Assembly: GCA_008933795.1 (NCBI GenBank)
Contig: WBUJ01000006.1
Coordinates: 1 to 61,569, forward strand
Direction: 5' to 3'
DNA length: 61,569 bases
Source of the DNA: Candidatus Contendibacter sp.
Lineage (GTDB): Bacteria > Pseudomonadota > Gammaproteobacteria > Competibacterales > Competibacteraceae
Shown: positions 48,851 through 58,734 of the stretch, one piece after another
Layout: the number at the start of each line of letters is the position of its first letter
Position numbering within the stretch: position 1 is the first letter of the stretch
Notes under the pieces: model-generated
Databases searched by the model: none
Seen by the model: the letters and a program-made list of their open reading frames with translations, nothing else
What the model was told of the DNA's origin: nothing
Translations under genes and position numbers: made by a program

Positions 48851-49391
48851 GACGGCGGGGCTTGATGACGTTATTCGATATTGGAAATCGTATCATCCCG
48901 CCGGTCTGTTATGGTTTGATGAAAATCTGGAGATAGGTTCTGGCTGGATTGTAGGGATAACCTCACTTCAAGGCAGGATTCCAATTTTTTCGCCGCGTCC
49001 TGCGAAATCGTTTCGCGCGCTGGTTGCCAGAACGCGCGCGCTACGTCGGTGCTCCACGAATAGGCTGTTACCACTTCGCAACTTGGCTTGGTGCTTGGCT
49101 TCGGTGGCCAGTGCCGCAACCTCGTGAATCTTGGGTAGACCCGCACACGCTTGGAGGGCTGGATGAAGGAATAGACAGTTGAAACTGCAGGGTACCAAAG
49201 AAGGTTCATTACTGTAGATAAAAATTAATGGCCCACCAAATTTGTGGCGAAAAAACCATCAATTCCTTGGATAGTCTGGATATTCGATACAAGTCGTTCC
49301 ATCTCTTCATTAAAGTGTCATCAACAACAGGTTAATATGATTCATCCTAAAAACAATATCTAAACCTTGTGGTTTTTTTATTCCAAGAGGC

Positions 49392-50675
49392 TTGAATCAC
49401 ATGTACTTGCCAAGATATCTATTCAACACAAATTTTATAGAGAAGAGATGGCCCAGTATATTACTTAGCCTAATTATGATTTTTCATACGATCACACCTG
49501 GGAGCATCGTGTTGGCAGAAATTGATCCAGGCAAGAAAGATATGAGTATTCTTATAGGATCGATAATGCAATTAACCAACGACAGCTTATATTATGATCT
49601 TAACAATTACAGTGTTAATATGAAAAAAGGTATTGAAACCGCTTTACAAAGCCAACCTATCAATGATCGAAAAAAAATAGAGTTCGATGTAATGAATGAT
49701 TCCAATGACCCGATTACAACCGTTCAGACTGCCAGAGAAATGATAGACAAGGGTATTCTTCTCATGTTGGGCAACGTCGGATCGGTCTCGACCCTCAAGT
49801 TGATGAAGGTCTTACAGGCTAATCAGGTACCTGCCATGGGTTTCTACACAATGGGCGACATCGATGCTGAAAACATGCTCGGCTATCGTCCAAATACTGC
49901 TCGGGAAGTAATTGCGCTCATCGATAATTATGTAACAAAAAACAACGCTAGAGCAACCCAGGTTTGTATTTTTGCTCAGAATGATGTCTTTGGTTTGGCG
50001 GGTATTAATGGTCTCAAAGCGGCTTTGGAAAAACTGTCAGACACACAGGCTACAATTAATAAACTAGACCACATTCTTGACATGATGATGGGTGGCATTA
50101 ATCCAGCACTCAACAGTATTGGGCCAGTTGGGCTTTATCAGTACGAAACCGTATTCATTAGAGAAGCGTATTTATCATTAAAAAATTGGGAACGGGAAAG
50201 TGGAAATCAATGTAGGTTTGTTATCCTGGTGGCCATACCAAAGGTTGCTGCTGATTTCATCGCCTACACACACTACAGGAATGAATCATGGTCCTTTGGC
50301 GCGGTGTCCATCACGGCCGCTGGCCATGCACTCAGCCGCTACATAAGGAATTACGGAATCGAAAAAAATATAGTTATTACCCAAGTAGTTCCAGAGCTGA
50401 ACTCATCCCTTCCGATTGTAGTGGATGCTAGAAATGCCTTGGGAAGCGATTTGAATCATATCAGCCTGGAAGGCTATATTGTTGGACGCATGTTTTTAAC
50501 TATCCTGAACTCGATGAAAGATCCCGTGACGCGAGCCAATTTTATTAAGGCGGCTCGCCAAAATACATTTGACATGGGAGGATTGAAGATCGATTTTACC
50601 AGGGGGAACACAGGCTCAACACTGATTATCTTGAATCATGTCAATCTGGGTTCATACAACCTAGCCAAACAATAG
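49392..50675 (+). CDS. Orphan type-1 periplasmic-binding-fold protein (LivK-like)
   Basis: Hydrophobic N-terminus; LIGSIMQLTNDSLYYDLNNYSVNMKKGIETAL, LMLGNVGSVSTLKLMKVLQANQVPAMGFY, VCIFAQNDVFGLAGINGLKAAL; locally AT-rich. Confidence 0.75.
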   Translation: MNHMYLPRYLFNTNFIEKRWPSILLSLIMIFHTITPGSIVLAEIDPGKKDMSILIGSIMQLTNDSLYYDLNNYSVNMKKGIETALQSQPINDRKKIEFDVMNDSNDPITTVQTAREMIDKGILLMLGNVGSVSTLKLMKVLQANQVPAMGFYTMGDIDAENMLGYRPNTAREVIALIDNYVTKNNARATQVCIFAQNDVFGLAGINGLKAALEKLSDTQATINKLDHILDMMMGGINPALNSIGPVGLYQYETVFIREAYLSLKNWERESGNQCRFVILVAIPKVAADFIAYTHYRNESWSFGAVSITAAGHALSRYIRNYGIEKNIVITQVVPELNSSLPIVVDARNALGSDLNHISLEGYIVGRMFLTILNSMKDPVTRANFIKAARQNTFDMGGLKIDFTRGNTGSTLIILNHVNLGSYNLAKQ

Positions 50676-50742
50676 ACTCCTTGGCACCGCTGTTAATCAG
50701 ATCTCCGCGCCTAACATCAGATGGTAACCGTTCACTCCCCTC

Positions 50743-51564
50743 TCAGGTCCACAGCGCGCGAACGCCGAAATAGGCGATATCCTTAAAGCGGCGCAGCGCG
50801 CCCTTGAGAAGCGAGGTTTGTGGCCGGGTACAGAAGGTCATGCTGAGCATGATCCGCAACTCGTTTTCCGCCAACCGCGTGACCTTGTGAAAGACCCGCG
50901 CGCCTTCGAATACGATCAGCGTGTTGGGCGGGGTGGGTATCGTCACCTCGCGGTCGTCTTGGCGGACCACCAGTTGCGCCGAGGACAGGCGATCTTCCTG
51001 AAAATGACGGTTGACCAGGGGCAGCAGCACGGTAAAGTGGCGCCCGTTATAGAAGTTGTAATCGTAATGCCAACCGATGTGATCGCGGGGTCGGTTGTAG
51101 AGCAGCAGCGAACAAGAGCTTTGATCGTTGATCGGCGTGGGCAATACCGGCTCGCCGATCACCGCCGAGCACAGCCGGTGTAGATAATCGGATTGATAGA
51201 AGGCGACGATTTCGGGGGCAATCCGGTGCAGATCCTCGTAGGCGATGGTCCCGCCCTGCTTGTGGGCCGGGAAATAGCTGCGCTCGGTCTGTTCGCGGCG
51301 CAGCGCGGCTGTGCGCAGCCGGTCAAAAGCCGATTTCGGCAACGGCTCGGGCACCACGGCGAGGCGTTGCCGAAAATTGGGCAGCGCCGACGGTAGGTAG
51401 TCGGGCAGGCTCAGCGCGGCGCCATACCGAATGACGAAATCGCGCTGGCGAGCCAGTAACTGACGATACTGGCGTTGCTTGCGCAACTTGAGGCCGGTGA
51501 AGGCCAGCACGCCAGCGGCTGGGATCAACAGAATTTCCGGTCGCATGAGCGGTTTCGATGGCAA
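50743..51564 (-). CDS. 2-oxoglutarate/Fe(II)-dependent oxygenase-like protein
   Basis: IGWHYDYNFYNGRHFTVLLPLVN (HxD) and FEGARVFHKVTRLAENELRIMLSM (distal His/Arg). Confidence 0.75.
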   Translation of the reverse strand: MPSKPLMRPEILLIPAAGVLAFTGLKLRKQRQYRQLLARQRDFVIRYGAALSLPDYLPSALPNFRQRLAVVPEPLPKSAFDRLRTAALRREQTERSYFPAHKQGGTIAYEDLHRIAPEIVAFYQSDYLHRLCSAVIGEPVLPTPINDQSSCSLLLYNRPRDHIGWHYDYNFYNGRHFTVLLPLVNRHFQEDRLSSAQLVVRQDDREVTIPTPPNTLIVFEGARVFHKVTRLAENELRIMLSMTFCTRPQTSLLKGALRRFKDIAYFGVRALWT

Positions 51565-51623
51565 TCAAAGGGAAAAAAGTCGCTCCAGCCGAAGAACCAT
51601 TCGACCAGAGCCGGCAAGGGTGT

Positions 51624-52358
51624 TCAAACGTACAGCCCGACCATGTTGCGCCAAGCGGAGGCGCTGTGGGCGCGACCCTGCCAGAGATGCAAGGCGTGCC
51701 AGATGCCCTTGTTCCACAAGGTGTCGCTGAACTGCCGGTTGTTGTCCAGGAAAGGGTCGGCGTCACCAATGGTCAGCACGATGTCCAGCCGTCGTAATTG
51801 ATGAAGCAGTCCTTGATCGTGAATATTGGGTAAAAAATGGCTGGGGTTGTTGTAGTAGATCAGCTCATCGTAATGACCGTCGAACAGACCCCGGAAATCC
51901 TCGACTGGCTGGGTTAGATCATAGCGGCCGCTGAAGGCGGCCACCTTGCTGAAACAATGCGGGTGACGGAAGGCGAAATTGACCGCGTGGAACGCTCCGA
52001 AACTGCACCCATGCGAGATCACGCAGGGATGGCGGTTTTTGGTCCACATCAGGGGTAATACTTCGTGAAGCAGGTAGGCTTCGTATTGCAGATGCCGTTG
52101 AATCCGGTCCTGGGGATGATTCCAGAAACAATAGAAGCTTTCCTGGTCGATGCTGTCCACGCAATATAACTGCAAGCGACCATGCTCGATCTTGTCGCCC
52201 AGCGCCGCCGCCAGTCCAAGATCCTCGTACTCATGAAACCGTGCGCAGCGGGTGGGGAACACCAGCACCTTGGCCCCGGCGTGACCGAACACCAGCAGTT
52301 CCATGTCGCGATGGATTCGATGGCTATACCACTTGTGATATTCCCGGTTCATCTTCAA
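51624..52358 (-). CDS. Esterase-like alpha/beta-hydrolase (COG4947-like)
   Basis: MNREYHKWYSHRIHRDMELLVFGHAGAKVLVFPTRCARFHEYED; nucleophile-elbow-like SHGCSFGAFHA; DADPFLDNNRQ. Confidence 0.8.
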   Translation of the reverse strand: MKMNREYHKWYSHRIHRDMELLVFGHAGAKVLVFPTRCARFHEYEDLGLAAALGDKIEHGRLQLYCVDSIDQESFYCFWNHPQDRIQRHLQYEAYLLHEVLPLMWTKNRHPCVISHGCSFGAFHAVNFAFRHPHCFSKVAAFSGRYDLTQPVEDFRGLFDGHYDELIYYNNPSHFLPNIHDQGLLHQLRRLDIVLTIGDADPFLDNNRQFSDTLWNKGIWHALHLWQGRAHSASAWRNMVGLYV

Positions 52359-52547
52359 CGACCATAAAACCCTTATTTATCAATTAAAAAGGGACTTTAT
52401 CGTTGAAACGCTGCAAGCGTATGACAATGGGAAGACGGTTTTTGGTCATGCGCGGCGTGATCGACAGCCGGTGGTAGCAACCCGGAAACCGTCGCTTGCC
52501 GAAGAAGCTGGCGGTTCCGCGGGATGGGCGATGGATTGAACTAACCG

Positions 52548-54602
52548 TTAACCACCGGGCGCCGATTCGAACCGCAACGGCTCGACCAGCAGCGGCACGT
52601 ACTCCGGAAAATAGGTTCCACCGGCTTCGAAGGGTTTGTCGGGATCGATGAGCGTTTTCGCGTTGCCCACGCCATAGGTGATCGAAGCGGGATTTTCTAG
52701 ATCTACCGGCCGGTCGGCGACCACCTCGCCGATCTGGTAGGGCTGGCCATCCTGATGATCGAACCCTTCCTCGCCTTCCCGGAAATAGCGGAAGGTTACC
52801 GGCGTGGCTGGGAAGACGTCCTTGCCCTGGACGTAGCGTTGGGTGACGACCACCTGCCGATAACGGCGAGCAGCGGCCAAGGCCTCGCTTTGGGGCGGAT
52901 ACAGCCACTCGCCGCGAATCATACCCTCGGCGGTCAGATAGCCGCCCCGCGCGGTCAGCTCGCGCAGCAGCGTTTGCCGCAAGGTCTGACTCCGCTGGAA
53001 GCCGGCCGCGCTCGCGGTATCCAGCGCCGGCCAGGCGGCGGAATAACCGTGGGCGGGCTGGATCGCGCGGGCTAGAAAGCGTTCGATGGCGGCGGGCATG
53101 TCGCCATACAGGCTCGCGCCGACCACGTTGTCGAGAAAATGGCGGAACTCCCCCTTCGCCAGTTCCCGGTTCACCGGATCGCCCAGTTGCGCCTGGCCGG
53201 GAGTGGCGTCGGGCGGGGCGTCGGGGTGGGCGAGATAGCGCAGGGTGTCCATTTCCCGCCAGTCCAACTCACCCGGAAACTTGCGCGGCAGCGACCAGGT
53301 GGAATCCACCGTATTGCCGACTCCGGAGGTGAACTGGGGGAATTCGGTGCTGGCGACGCCGCTGTGGCAGCCGATGCACTGGGCCAGTTCCTCGCGGTTC
53401 TGTGGCCGTAATGCTCCGCTGGCATCTTCGATGTAGCCGGCCAGAGTCCAGCCCACCCCGTTGTCCACCCAGCCTTGCGCGTCGTTGCCGTACACCGGCG
53501 CGCCCTCTTCCTTGGTTCCAGGCCGGAACTGGCTCGGATAAAACGATTTCCACTTGTACATGTAGCGGATTTCCTTGACCCGGCGGGCGCGCGTGCCGGG
53601 ATAGGGACTCACCGCCAGATCGTTCCCATCCGCCGCCACGTCCACGTAGTGCAGGGGATGGGCGAATTCCGTCCCAACCGGATACAGGCCGCGTTCGAGG
53701 GCCACCGTCCGGGCCGCGCCCTGATAGAACGCGCCATCTTCAGGACGCAAGCGATCCTGAATCGCCCGCTCCAGCAGGTCGAGATTCCGGGCATAAACCG
53801 TCCGGTCAAAACTGCCGTCCTCGCGTTGCATGAACGGCTTCGGCAGACGGAGGTAGATGCCGGATACCGAGCCGGTCATCGGGGTGAAAATGCCGTAGGG
53901 CATGAAATTCACCGCCCGCCAGCCGGTGATCCAGCGCCCGGCGCCGTCCTGGAACCAGCCGTTGCGCGGCATGCTGGAACGGACAAAGCCATCGCTGTCG
54001 GCGGGCAAATCCGCCGGGTCCAGCCCCGGAAACAGCCGGAACGGCGCATCGCCGTCTCCACCGTCCCAGGCGCGCGGGTCGCCGGGACGCTGCTGGAAAG
54101 CGGCCCGCCAGTTGTCTTCGCGAATGTAGGTCTCCATGTCCCACATTTGCGGATCGACCCCCAGCACGGCGACGGCTTCGCGCAACTTCTCCGGCGTCAG
54201 GGTGTTTTCCCAGGGATTGCGGCTCGGGGATGCAGTGAACGGGCTAATGGGCGTAAACGAATATTCGAGTTGCAGGTTGCCGAGTCGCGGCTCCGCGCCC
54301 GCCTGCGGGAAGTTGTTGCCCAGCCCCAGGCGATAGACGCCGTTGGTGTGGCAGAACAGGCAGGCGTTTTGCGTGCCCCGCGAGGTCTCGATATGGCACT
54401 GGGCGGGAATGTGGGCGTAGGGATTGGTAAAGGTCAGCGGGCTGCGGAAATCGCCCTGCGGAAAGCGGGGAGCGGCGGACGGGAGTTTTGCGTGGGCCGG
54501 CTGTTCATCCACCCGACCCTGGCTGTCGCTGCAACCCGCCAGCGCCACGCCCAACAGGAGGGCCGCCGTGACCCCATTTAAACTTTGCTGGCGACGATTC
54601 AT
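52548..54602 (-). CDS. Diheme c-type cytochrome lipoprotein
   Basis: Lipobox LAGC; two CxxCH sites CLFCH and CIGCH; start at 54602 (MNRRQQS). Confidence 0.82.
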   Translation of the reverse strand: MNRRQQSLNGVTAALLLGVALAGCSDSQGRVDEQPAHAKLPSAAPRFPQGDFRSPLTFTNPYAHIPAQCHIETSRGTQNACLFCHTNGVYRLGLGNNFPQAGAEPRLGNLQLEYSFTPISPFTASPSRNPWENTLTPEKLREAVAVLGVDPQMWDMETYIREDNWRAAFQQRPGDPRAWDGGDGDAPFRLFPGLDPADLPADSDGFVRSSMPRNGWFQDGAGRWITGWRAVNFMPYGIFTPMTGSVSGIYLRLPKPFMQREDGSFDRTVYARNLDLLERAIQDRLRPEDGAFYQGAARTVALERGLYPVGTEFAHPLHYVDVAADGNDLAVSPYPGTRARRVKEIRYMYKWKSFYPSQFRPGTKEEGAPVYGNDAQGWVDNGVGWTLAGYIEDASGALRPQNREELAQCIGCHSGVASTEFPQFTSGVGNTVDSTWSLPRKFPGELDWREMDTLRYLAHPDAPPDATPGQAQLGDPVNRELAKGEFRHFLDNVVGASLYGDMPAAIERFLARAIQPAHGYSAAWPALDTASAAGFQRSQTLRQTLLRELTARGGYLTAEGMIRGEWLYPPQSEALAAARRYRQVVVTQRYVQGKDVFPATPVTFRYFREGEEGFDHQDGQPYQIGEVVADRPVDLENPASITYGVGNAKTLIDPDKPFEAGGTYFPEYVPLLVEPLRFESAPGG

Positions 54603-54672
54603 CCGATGCTCCTCAAACGGAAAAAGCGGGCGGCTGGCAGACGCCCGCTGGTCCATTCTCACGGCAAACCGA

Positions 54673-56532
54673 TCAAAGGCCCGGAATACCCCCGATATAA
54701 CCCACCGGCGCGTCGAACTTGTCGATCAGCGGCGTCAGTTGCTTTTTAAGATCGGCGTTGATCGTGCTCGGAAAATCGCCGTGGTGCTGGGCGTTGCTCA
54801 TGATGTAGGCGTGGCCGTTCAGGTTTTCCACCACCTGCAAACCGGTGGACTCGGCGCCGGCGGTCAGGCTCAGGATGCGAGTCAACCGCTGGGTGTCCAC
54901 GTTGTAGGCCCACACGAAGTTGTTGACGTGCATCCCCGAATCCTCGCCGATGAACAGGGTGCGCATCTTTTCGGAGAAGAACAGGTTGTCGGTGTTGGCG
55001 ATGGCGTTCACATCGGCGGTATTGCCGAACGCGTCGGCGGCGATCGGCTTGCCGAGCAGTTTCGGCTCCACGGACATGCTCGTCGCCACCCAATCGGAAT
55101 TGATGGCGTTGCTCTGGGTATCCTTGATGCCGGCCTTCAATTCCAGGGTATAGGTGGCGCCCGCTTTGTTCTCCGGCAACCGGATGTGGTCGGCGGGTTC
55201 GGTAGGATCCGAGCGCATGCTGGTCTCGATCCGCGACATGGCCATGTACAACTTCTTGTCCTTGGCATTGATCGCCATGCCTTCCATCTTGGTCCATTCG
55301 GTGGTGCCACCGAGCAGGGCAGTGTAGCGGCGGGTTTCCAGGAAGGCGGCGGCTTTCTCCATGCCGGGTTTGAGCGCCAGACATTCATCGGTAGCAGAAC
55401 CGGCGCGCACCCGCTGGTAACCGGTCGGACACTGGCCGTCGCTTGGCGCCACTGCATTGAAAATGTCGTTGAAAGTCAGGCTGTTGGCCAGCGCCCCGAT
55501 CTCGGCGTCGGTGCCGTGACCCAGGCGAATCCAGGTCAGATCGGCGCGGCCGCCGCCCTGATCGCCGGTTTGGTTCCATTTCGCGGTGTAGAGCGTGCCG
55601 GCGGACAGATCGCCGTATTGGTCGGCCACGAACAGCGTCATCTGCACGTAAGCCCCGTCGTCGCCCAGGTAGGCGGTGCGGCCGTCCGGCATGACCAGGG
55701 CCTGTTCCCAGGTGCCCCGCCCCATGGCGTAATGCTTGACCACGCTGGTGGAGCCGTCGGCCTTGACCGTCACTTCGGGAATGATGCCGTAATGATAGGG
55801 GTTCGCCTCGCGCTCGCTCTTGAAATACAACTCGCGCATCGCTTTGAGACCGGCGGTGGTCGTGCCGTAGTTCTTGGAATCGAGCGGGTTGTAGATTAGA
55901 TCGTAGTCTTCCTCGGAACCCAGGTGAGTGTTCCAAGGCGTTTGCGAACCAAAGCAGGGAATCCAGATGCCGTTGACGCCGGAGAAATCAATCGGCCTGA
56001 CCTTGGTAGCGGTCAGCTTGCCGTCGCCGGCCTGGGCGATCTCGCTCAGGGTCATGGACATCGGCATGCGGGTGTACCAGCCCGGCGTGGTAAAGGCCAC
56101 CGCACCGTCGCTCAAAATCCAGTCGTACTCGTAATGCGTCACCAGGAACAGCTTGTTGTCTATCTTCAACAGGCTGTTGGCGTCCGGCGTCTCGGCCACC
56201 ACCGGGTTGCCCATCGGATCGAGCAGCGGTTCCATCCGGTAGTTGTAGAGTTGACCGGCGGGGTATTTTTGGCCTTTGACCTCGGCCACCGGGTCCTTGA
56301 CGCTGAACAGCACGTTGTAGGTCAGGGGCTGCTCTTCCACACGACCGTTGTCGTAGGTCACCTTGGCGACCGATTTCGAGTAGGTCCTGGCTAGTTCGTC
56401 GGTCGTGGCGGGCGCGGGCGTCTCGGTAAATTCCACCGAGCGCACCGCAGCAATCGGATCGTCATCGTCATTACCGCAACCGGCCAGCCCCAGCGCGGAC
56501 AAAAACGCAACCGTCAGCAACCTCGCGTTCAT
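54673..56532 (-). CDS. phoX: PhoX-family (DUF839) phosphatase-like lipoprotein
   Basis: Lipobox LAGC; TPWNTHLGSEED, AYLGDDGAYVQMTLFVADQYGDLSAGTLYTAKW, LFIGEDSGMHVNNFVWAYNVDT. Confidence 0.78.
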   Translation of the reverse strand: MNARLLTVAFLSALGLAGCGNDDDDPIAAVRSVEFTETPAPATTDELARTYSKSVAKVTYDNGRVEEQPLTYNVLFSVKDPVAEVKGQKYPAGQLYNYRMEPLLDPMGNPVVAETPDANSLLKIDNKLFLVTHYEYDWILSDGAVAFTTPGWYTRMPMSMTLSEIAQAGDGKLTATKVRPIDFSGVNGIWIPCFGSQTPWNTHLGSEEDYDLIYNPLDSKNYGTTTAGLKAMRELYFKSEREANPYHYGIIPEVTVKADGSTSVVKHYAMGRGTWEQALVMPDGRTAYLGDDGAYVQMTLFVADQYGDLSAGTLYTAKWNQTGDQGGGRADLTWIRLGHGTDAEIGALANSLTFNDIFNAVAPSDGQCPTGYQRVRAGSATDECLALKPGMEKAAAFLETRRYTALLGGTTEWTKMEGMAINAKDKKLYMAMSRIETSMRSDPTEPADHIRLPENKAGATYTLELKAGIKDTQSNAINSDWVATSMSVEPKLLGKPIAADAFGNTADVNAIANTDNLFFSEKMRTLFIGEDSGMHVNNFVWAYNVDTQRLTRILSLTAGAESTGLQVVENLNGHAYIMSNAQHHGDFPSTINADLKKQLTPLIDKFDAPVGYIGGIPGL

Positions 56533-57199
56533 GGAAAAACTCCCCTAGCGGCGGATTTATTTCAAGCAGTTATCTTGGCGCGCCGCGGTTTCTAAACAAT
56601 GACGGTTAGATGACACTCGTGTTACGGCAGTTAGGGCGTATCGCCACGACCCGAAAAATTCTTCCACCTCCGCATCCAAATCCGAACGCCTCGCGTAGCA
56701 TTCGTGTTGGCCAGGTCATTTCGAACCGGATCGCCTCTCCAACCCAATCGCCATCGCTAGAGGAGTTTTCGTCACGACCGAGACCCCCTTCGACCAGTTT
56801 GCGCTCGCCGCCGCCAGCGCCCGGAGTCGAAAAGGCGCATCCGCCCGATGGCGGGCTGCTGGAAATGGTGGGCTCGAGTCGGAGCGAAGCCGTACTGGTC
56901 TGGCAACGGGCTGGCGCCGTTCGCCAGCGACTGCTCACTTCGGGCAAGCTCGCGCCGTTCGCCGCATTCGTGGCGGAACAACCGCTGGCCGAAGCGACCA
57001 AAACCACCGTGGAACGGGATTTCGCCTTTGAGTTGGCGACCGCGCTGGCCATCCCGTTGACCGATGGCGCGCTCGAACCGCTTATACGGCTTATAATGGA
57101 TCAAACCCGCGAACCCGCAGCGCAAGCCGTGAACGGAGCTTTTACGTTGCCGCTCCTCTACGCTGCGGGTCGAGCTTATGGACTCAGCCAAAACTCGTT

Positions 57200-57754
57200 A
57201 TGGCATCCCGTGATTCGCTGGCCGATCTGCTGGCTCGTTGCGCGCTGCACGACCGACGCGCCTTCGAGATGCTCTACCAACAGGCAGCGCCGACCCTGTA
57301 CGGCTTGCTGCTCAAGCTGACGCGCGACCGCGAACTGGCGGCCGACCTGTTGCAGGAAGGCTTCGCGCGGGTCTGGCAACGGGCCGGCGACTACCGCCCG
57401 CAACTCGGCCAACCGCTCGCTTGGCTGGGTAGCATCGTCCGCCATCTGGCCATCGACCGGCTGCGGCGCGGCGAGCAGCGCCAGCGCACGGAACTGGATG
57501 ATTCTGGGTGGGCGCTGGTGGCCGACGACGGTCCGGGCCCCGAGGATCGGCTGCACGCCGAGCATGGCGACGCGGCGCTCGCCCGTTGTCTGGAAATGCT
57601 GGACCCGGAACCGCGCCGCGCCGTGTTCCTGGCCTACTACGAAGGCTTGACCCACGACTTGATCGCCCGACGGCTGGACCGACCCTTGGGAACGGTCAAG
57701 GCCTGGGTCCGGCGCAGCCTGCAACGCTTGAAAACCTGTCTGGGGGAAACATGA
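57200..57754 (+). CDS. ECF RNA polymerase sigma factor (SigK-like)
   Basis: RDRELAADLLQEGFARVWQRAGDYRPQLGQPLAWLGSIVRHLAIDRLRR; region 4 AVFLAYYEGLTHDLIARRLDRPLGTVKAWVRRSLQRLK. Confidence 0.93.
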   Translation: MASRDSLADLLARCALHDRRAFEMLYQQAAPTLYGLLLKLTRDRELAADLLQEGFARVWQRAGDYRPQLGQPLAWLGSIVRHLAIDRLRRGEQRQRTELDDSGWALVADDGPGPEDRLHAEHGDAALARCLEMLDPEPRRAVFLAYYEGLTHDLIARRLDRPLGTVKAWVRRSLQRLKTCLGET

Positions 57755-58422
57755 ATATTCACCAATCCCCCCTGCGCGATCATTTAGCCGCCGAATACGT
57801 GCTCGGCACGTTGCGCGGCGGCGCTCGTCGCCGCTTTGAGCAGTTACTGCCCGCTCATCCCAGCCTGCGGCAAACCGTGACCGATTGGGAGCGACGCATC
57901 AACCGGCTGGCCACCGCCAGCCCTTCCGCGCCGCCGCCGGCAATCTGGCGCGAACTTGAACGACGACTGTTTCCGGCCCCACCCCGCCGGTCGTGGTGGG
58001 ACAGCCTGGCCCTCTGGCGCGGTCTGGCGATCACCAGCGTCCTGGTCGCGGCGATCGCCCTGACGCCGCAACTGGCGACATCGCCACCCGAGGCGAATTT
58101 GCCCTTCGCCACGATTCGTGGCAAACAACGGGAAGTATTATGGATGGTGACGCTGGCCGATGATGGCCGATTGCACGTCAGCAACCCGCGGGCGATGGCG
58201 ATGCCGCCCGAGCAGCGCTGTCTGCTGTGGCTGAAAACCGGCGATACCCCACCCGTCATGCTGGGCGTGCTGCCCGACGACGGCGGCGTGCGCACTCTGG
58301 CGATGCCCGCCGGCATGGGGCAACCGGCGCGGGGCGAGTTGTGGGTAACCATGCAACCCATGGTTCCAAACCCGCAACCTCCCACCCAACCCCTGTACCA
58401 GACGCGCTGGCAAACCCTTTAG
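57751..58422 (+). CDS. Anti-sigma factor (RskA-like, single TM)
   Basis: HLAAEYVLGTLRGGARRRFEQLL; one TM; RskA-like C-terminal domain; 4-nt overlap with sigma gene. Confidence 0.9.
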   Translation: MNIHQSPLRDHLAAEYVLGTLRGGARRRFEQLLPAHPSLRQTVTDWERRINRLATASPSAPPPAIWRELERRLFPAPPRRSWWDSLALWRGLAITSVLVAAIALTPQLATSPPEANLPFATIRGKQREVLWMVTLADDGRLHVSNPRAMAMPPEQRCLLWLKTGDTPPVMLGVLPDDGGVRTLAMPAGMGQPARGELWVTMQPMVPNPQPPTQPLYQTRWQTL

Positions 58423-58444
58423 TAACTAGGGTCACTAGCGACTG

Positions 58445-58574
58445 TATAGCACTCCTAATACAGGTTGTGGAATTTCCCCTCCTCGGATAAGGGGGGGTGG
58501 CGCGCGGCGCCGGGGTAGTTTGAAAATAGCGCCTCCACAAGTCAGACAGGAGCGCTATAGACAGGAGCGCTATA
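58445..58574. mobile_element. MITE-like element, copy 2, with a 15-bp terminal tandem duplication
   Basis: TATAGCACTCCTAATACAGGTTGTGGAA...GACAGGAGCGCTATA-GACAGGAGCGCTATA; inverted relative to 7690-7804. Confidence 0.8.
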
Positions 58575-58734
58575 TTGAACAGCCTATCGAAAAATAGCAT
58601 CATCCAATTAGGAATCGGACGAAAAACACATCTTCCCCCATGGCAAGCAGGCCCGCGCTTCAACCTCCAAGCGTCCTCCGCCTCGCCCTTCGCTGGCGGC
58701 GGCCAAGGCTAACCATCACGACCGGGAAAAACCA

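Noticed and set aside
48871-49209. Overlapping ORFs between phnW and the LivK-like gene
   Set aside because: No recognisable family in any frame; composition and overlap suggest non-coding or fully decayed sequence
53475-54581. 368-aa plus-strand ORF, and 54424-55899 (491 aa)
   Set aside because: Antisense to the cytochrome and PhoX genes, which have clear motifs and signal sequences
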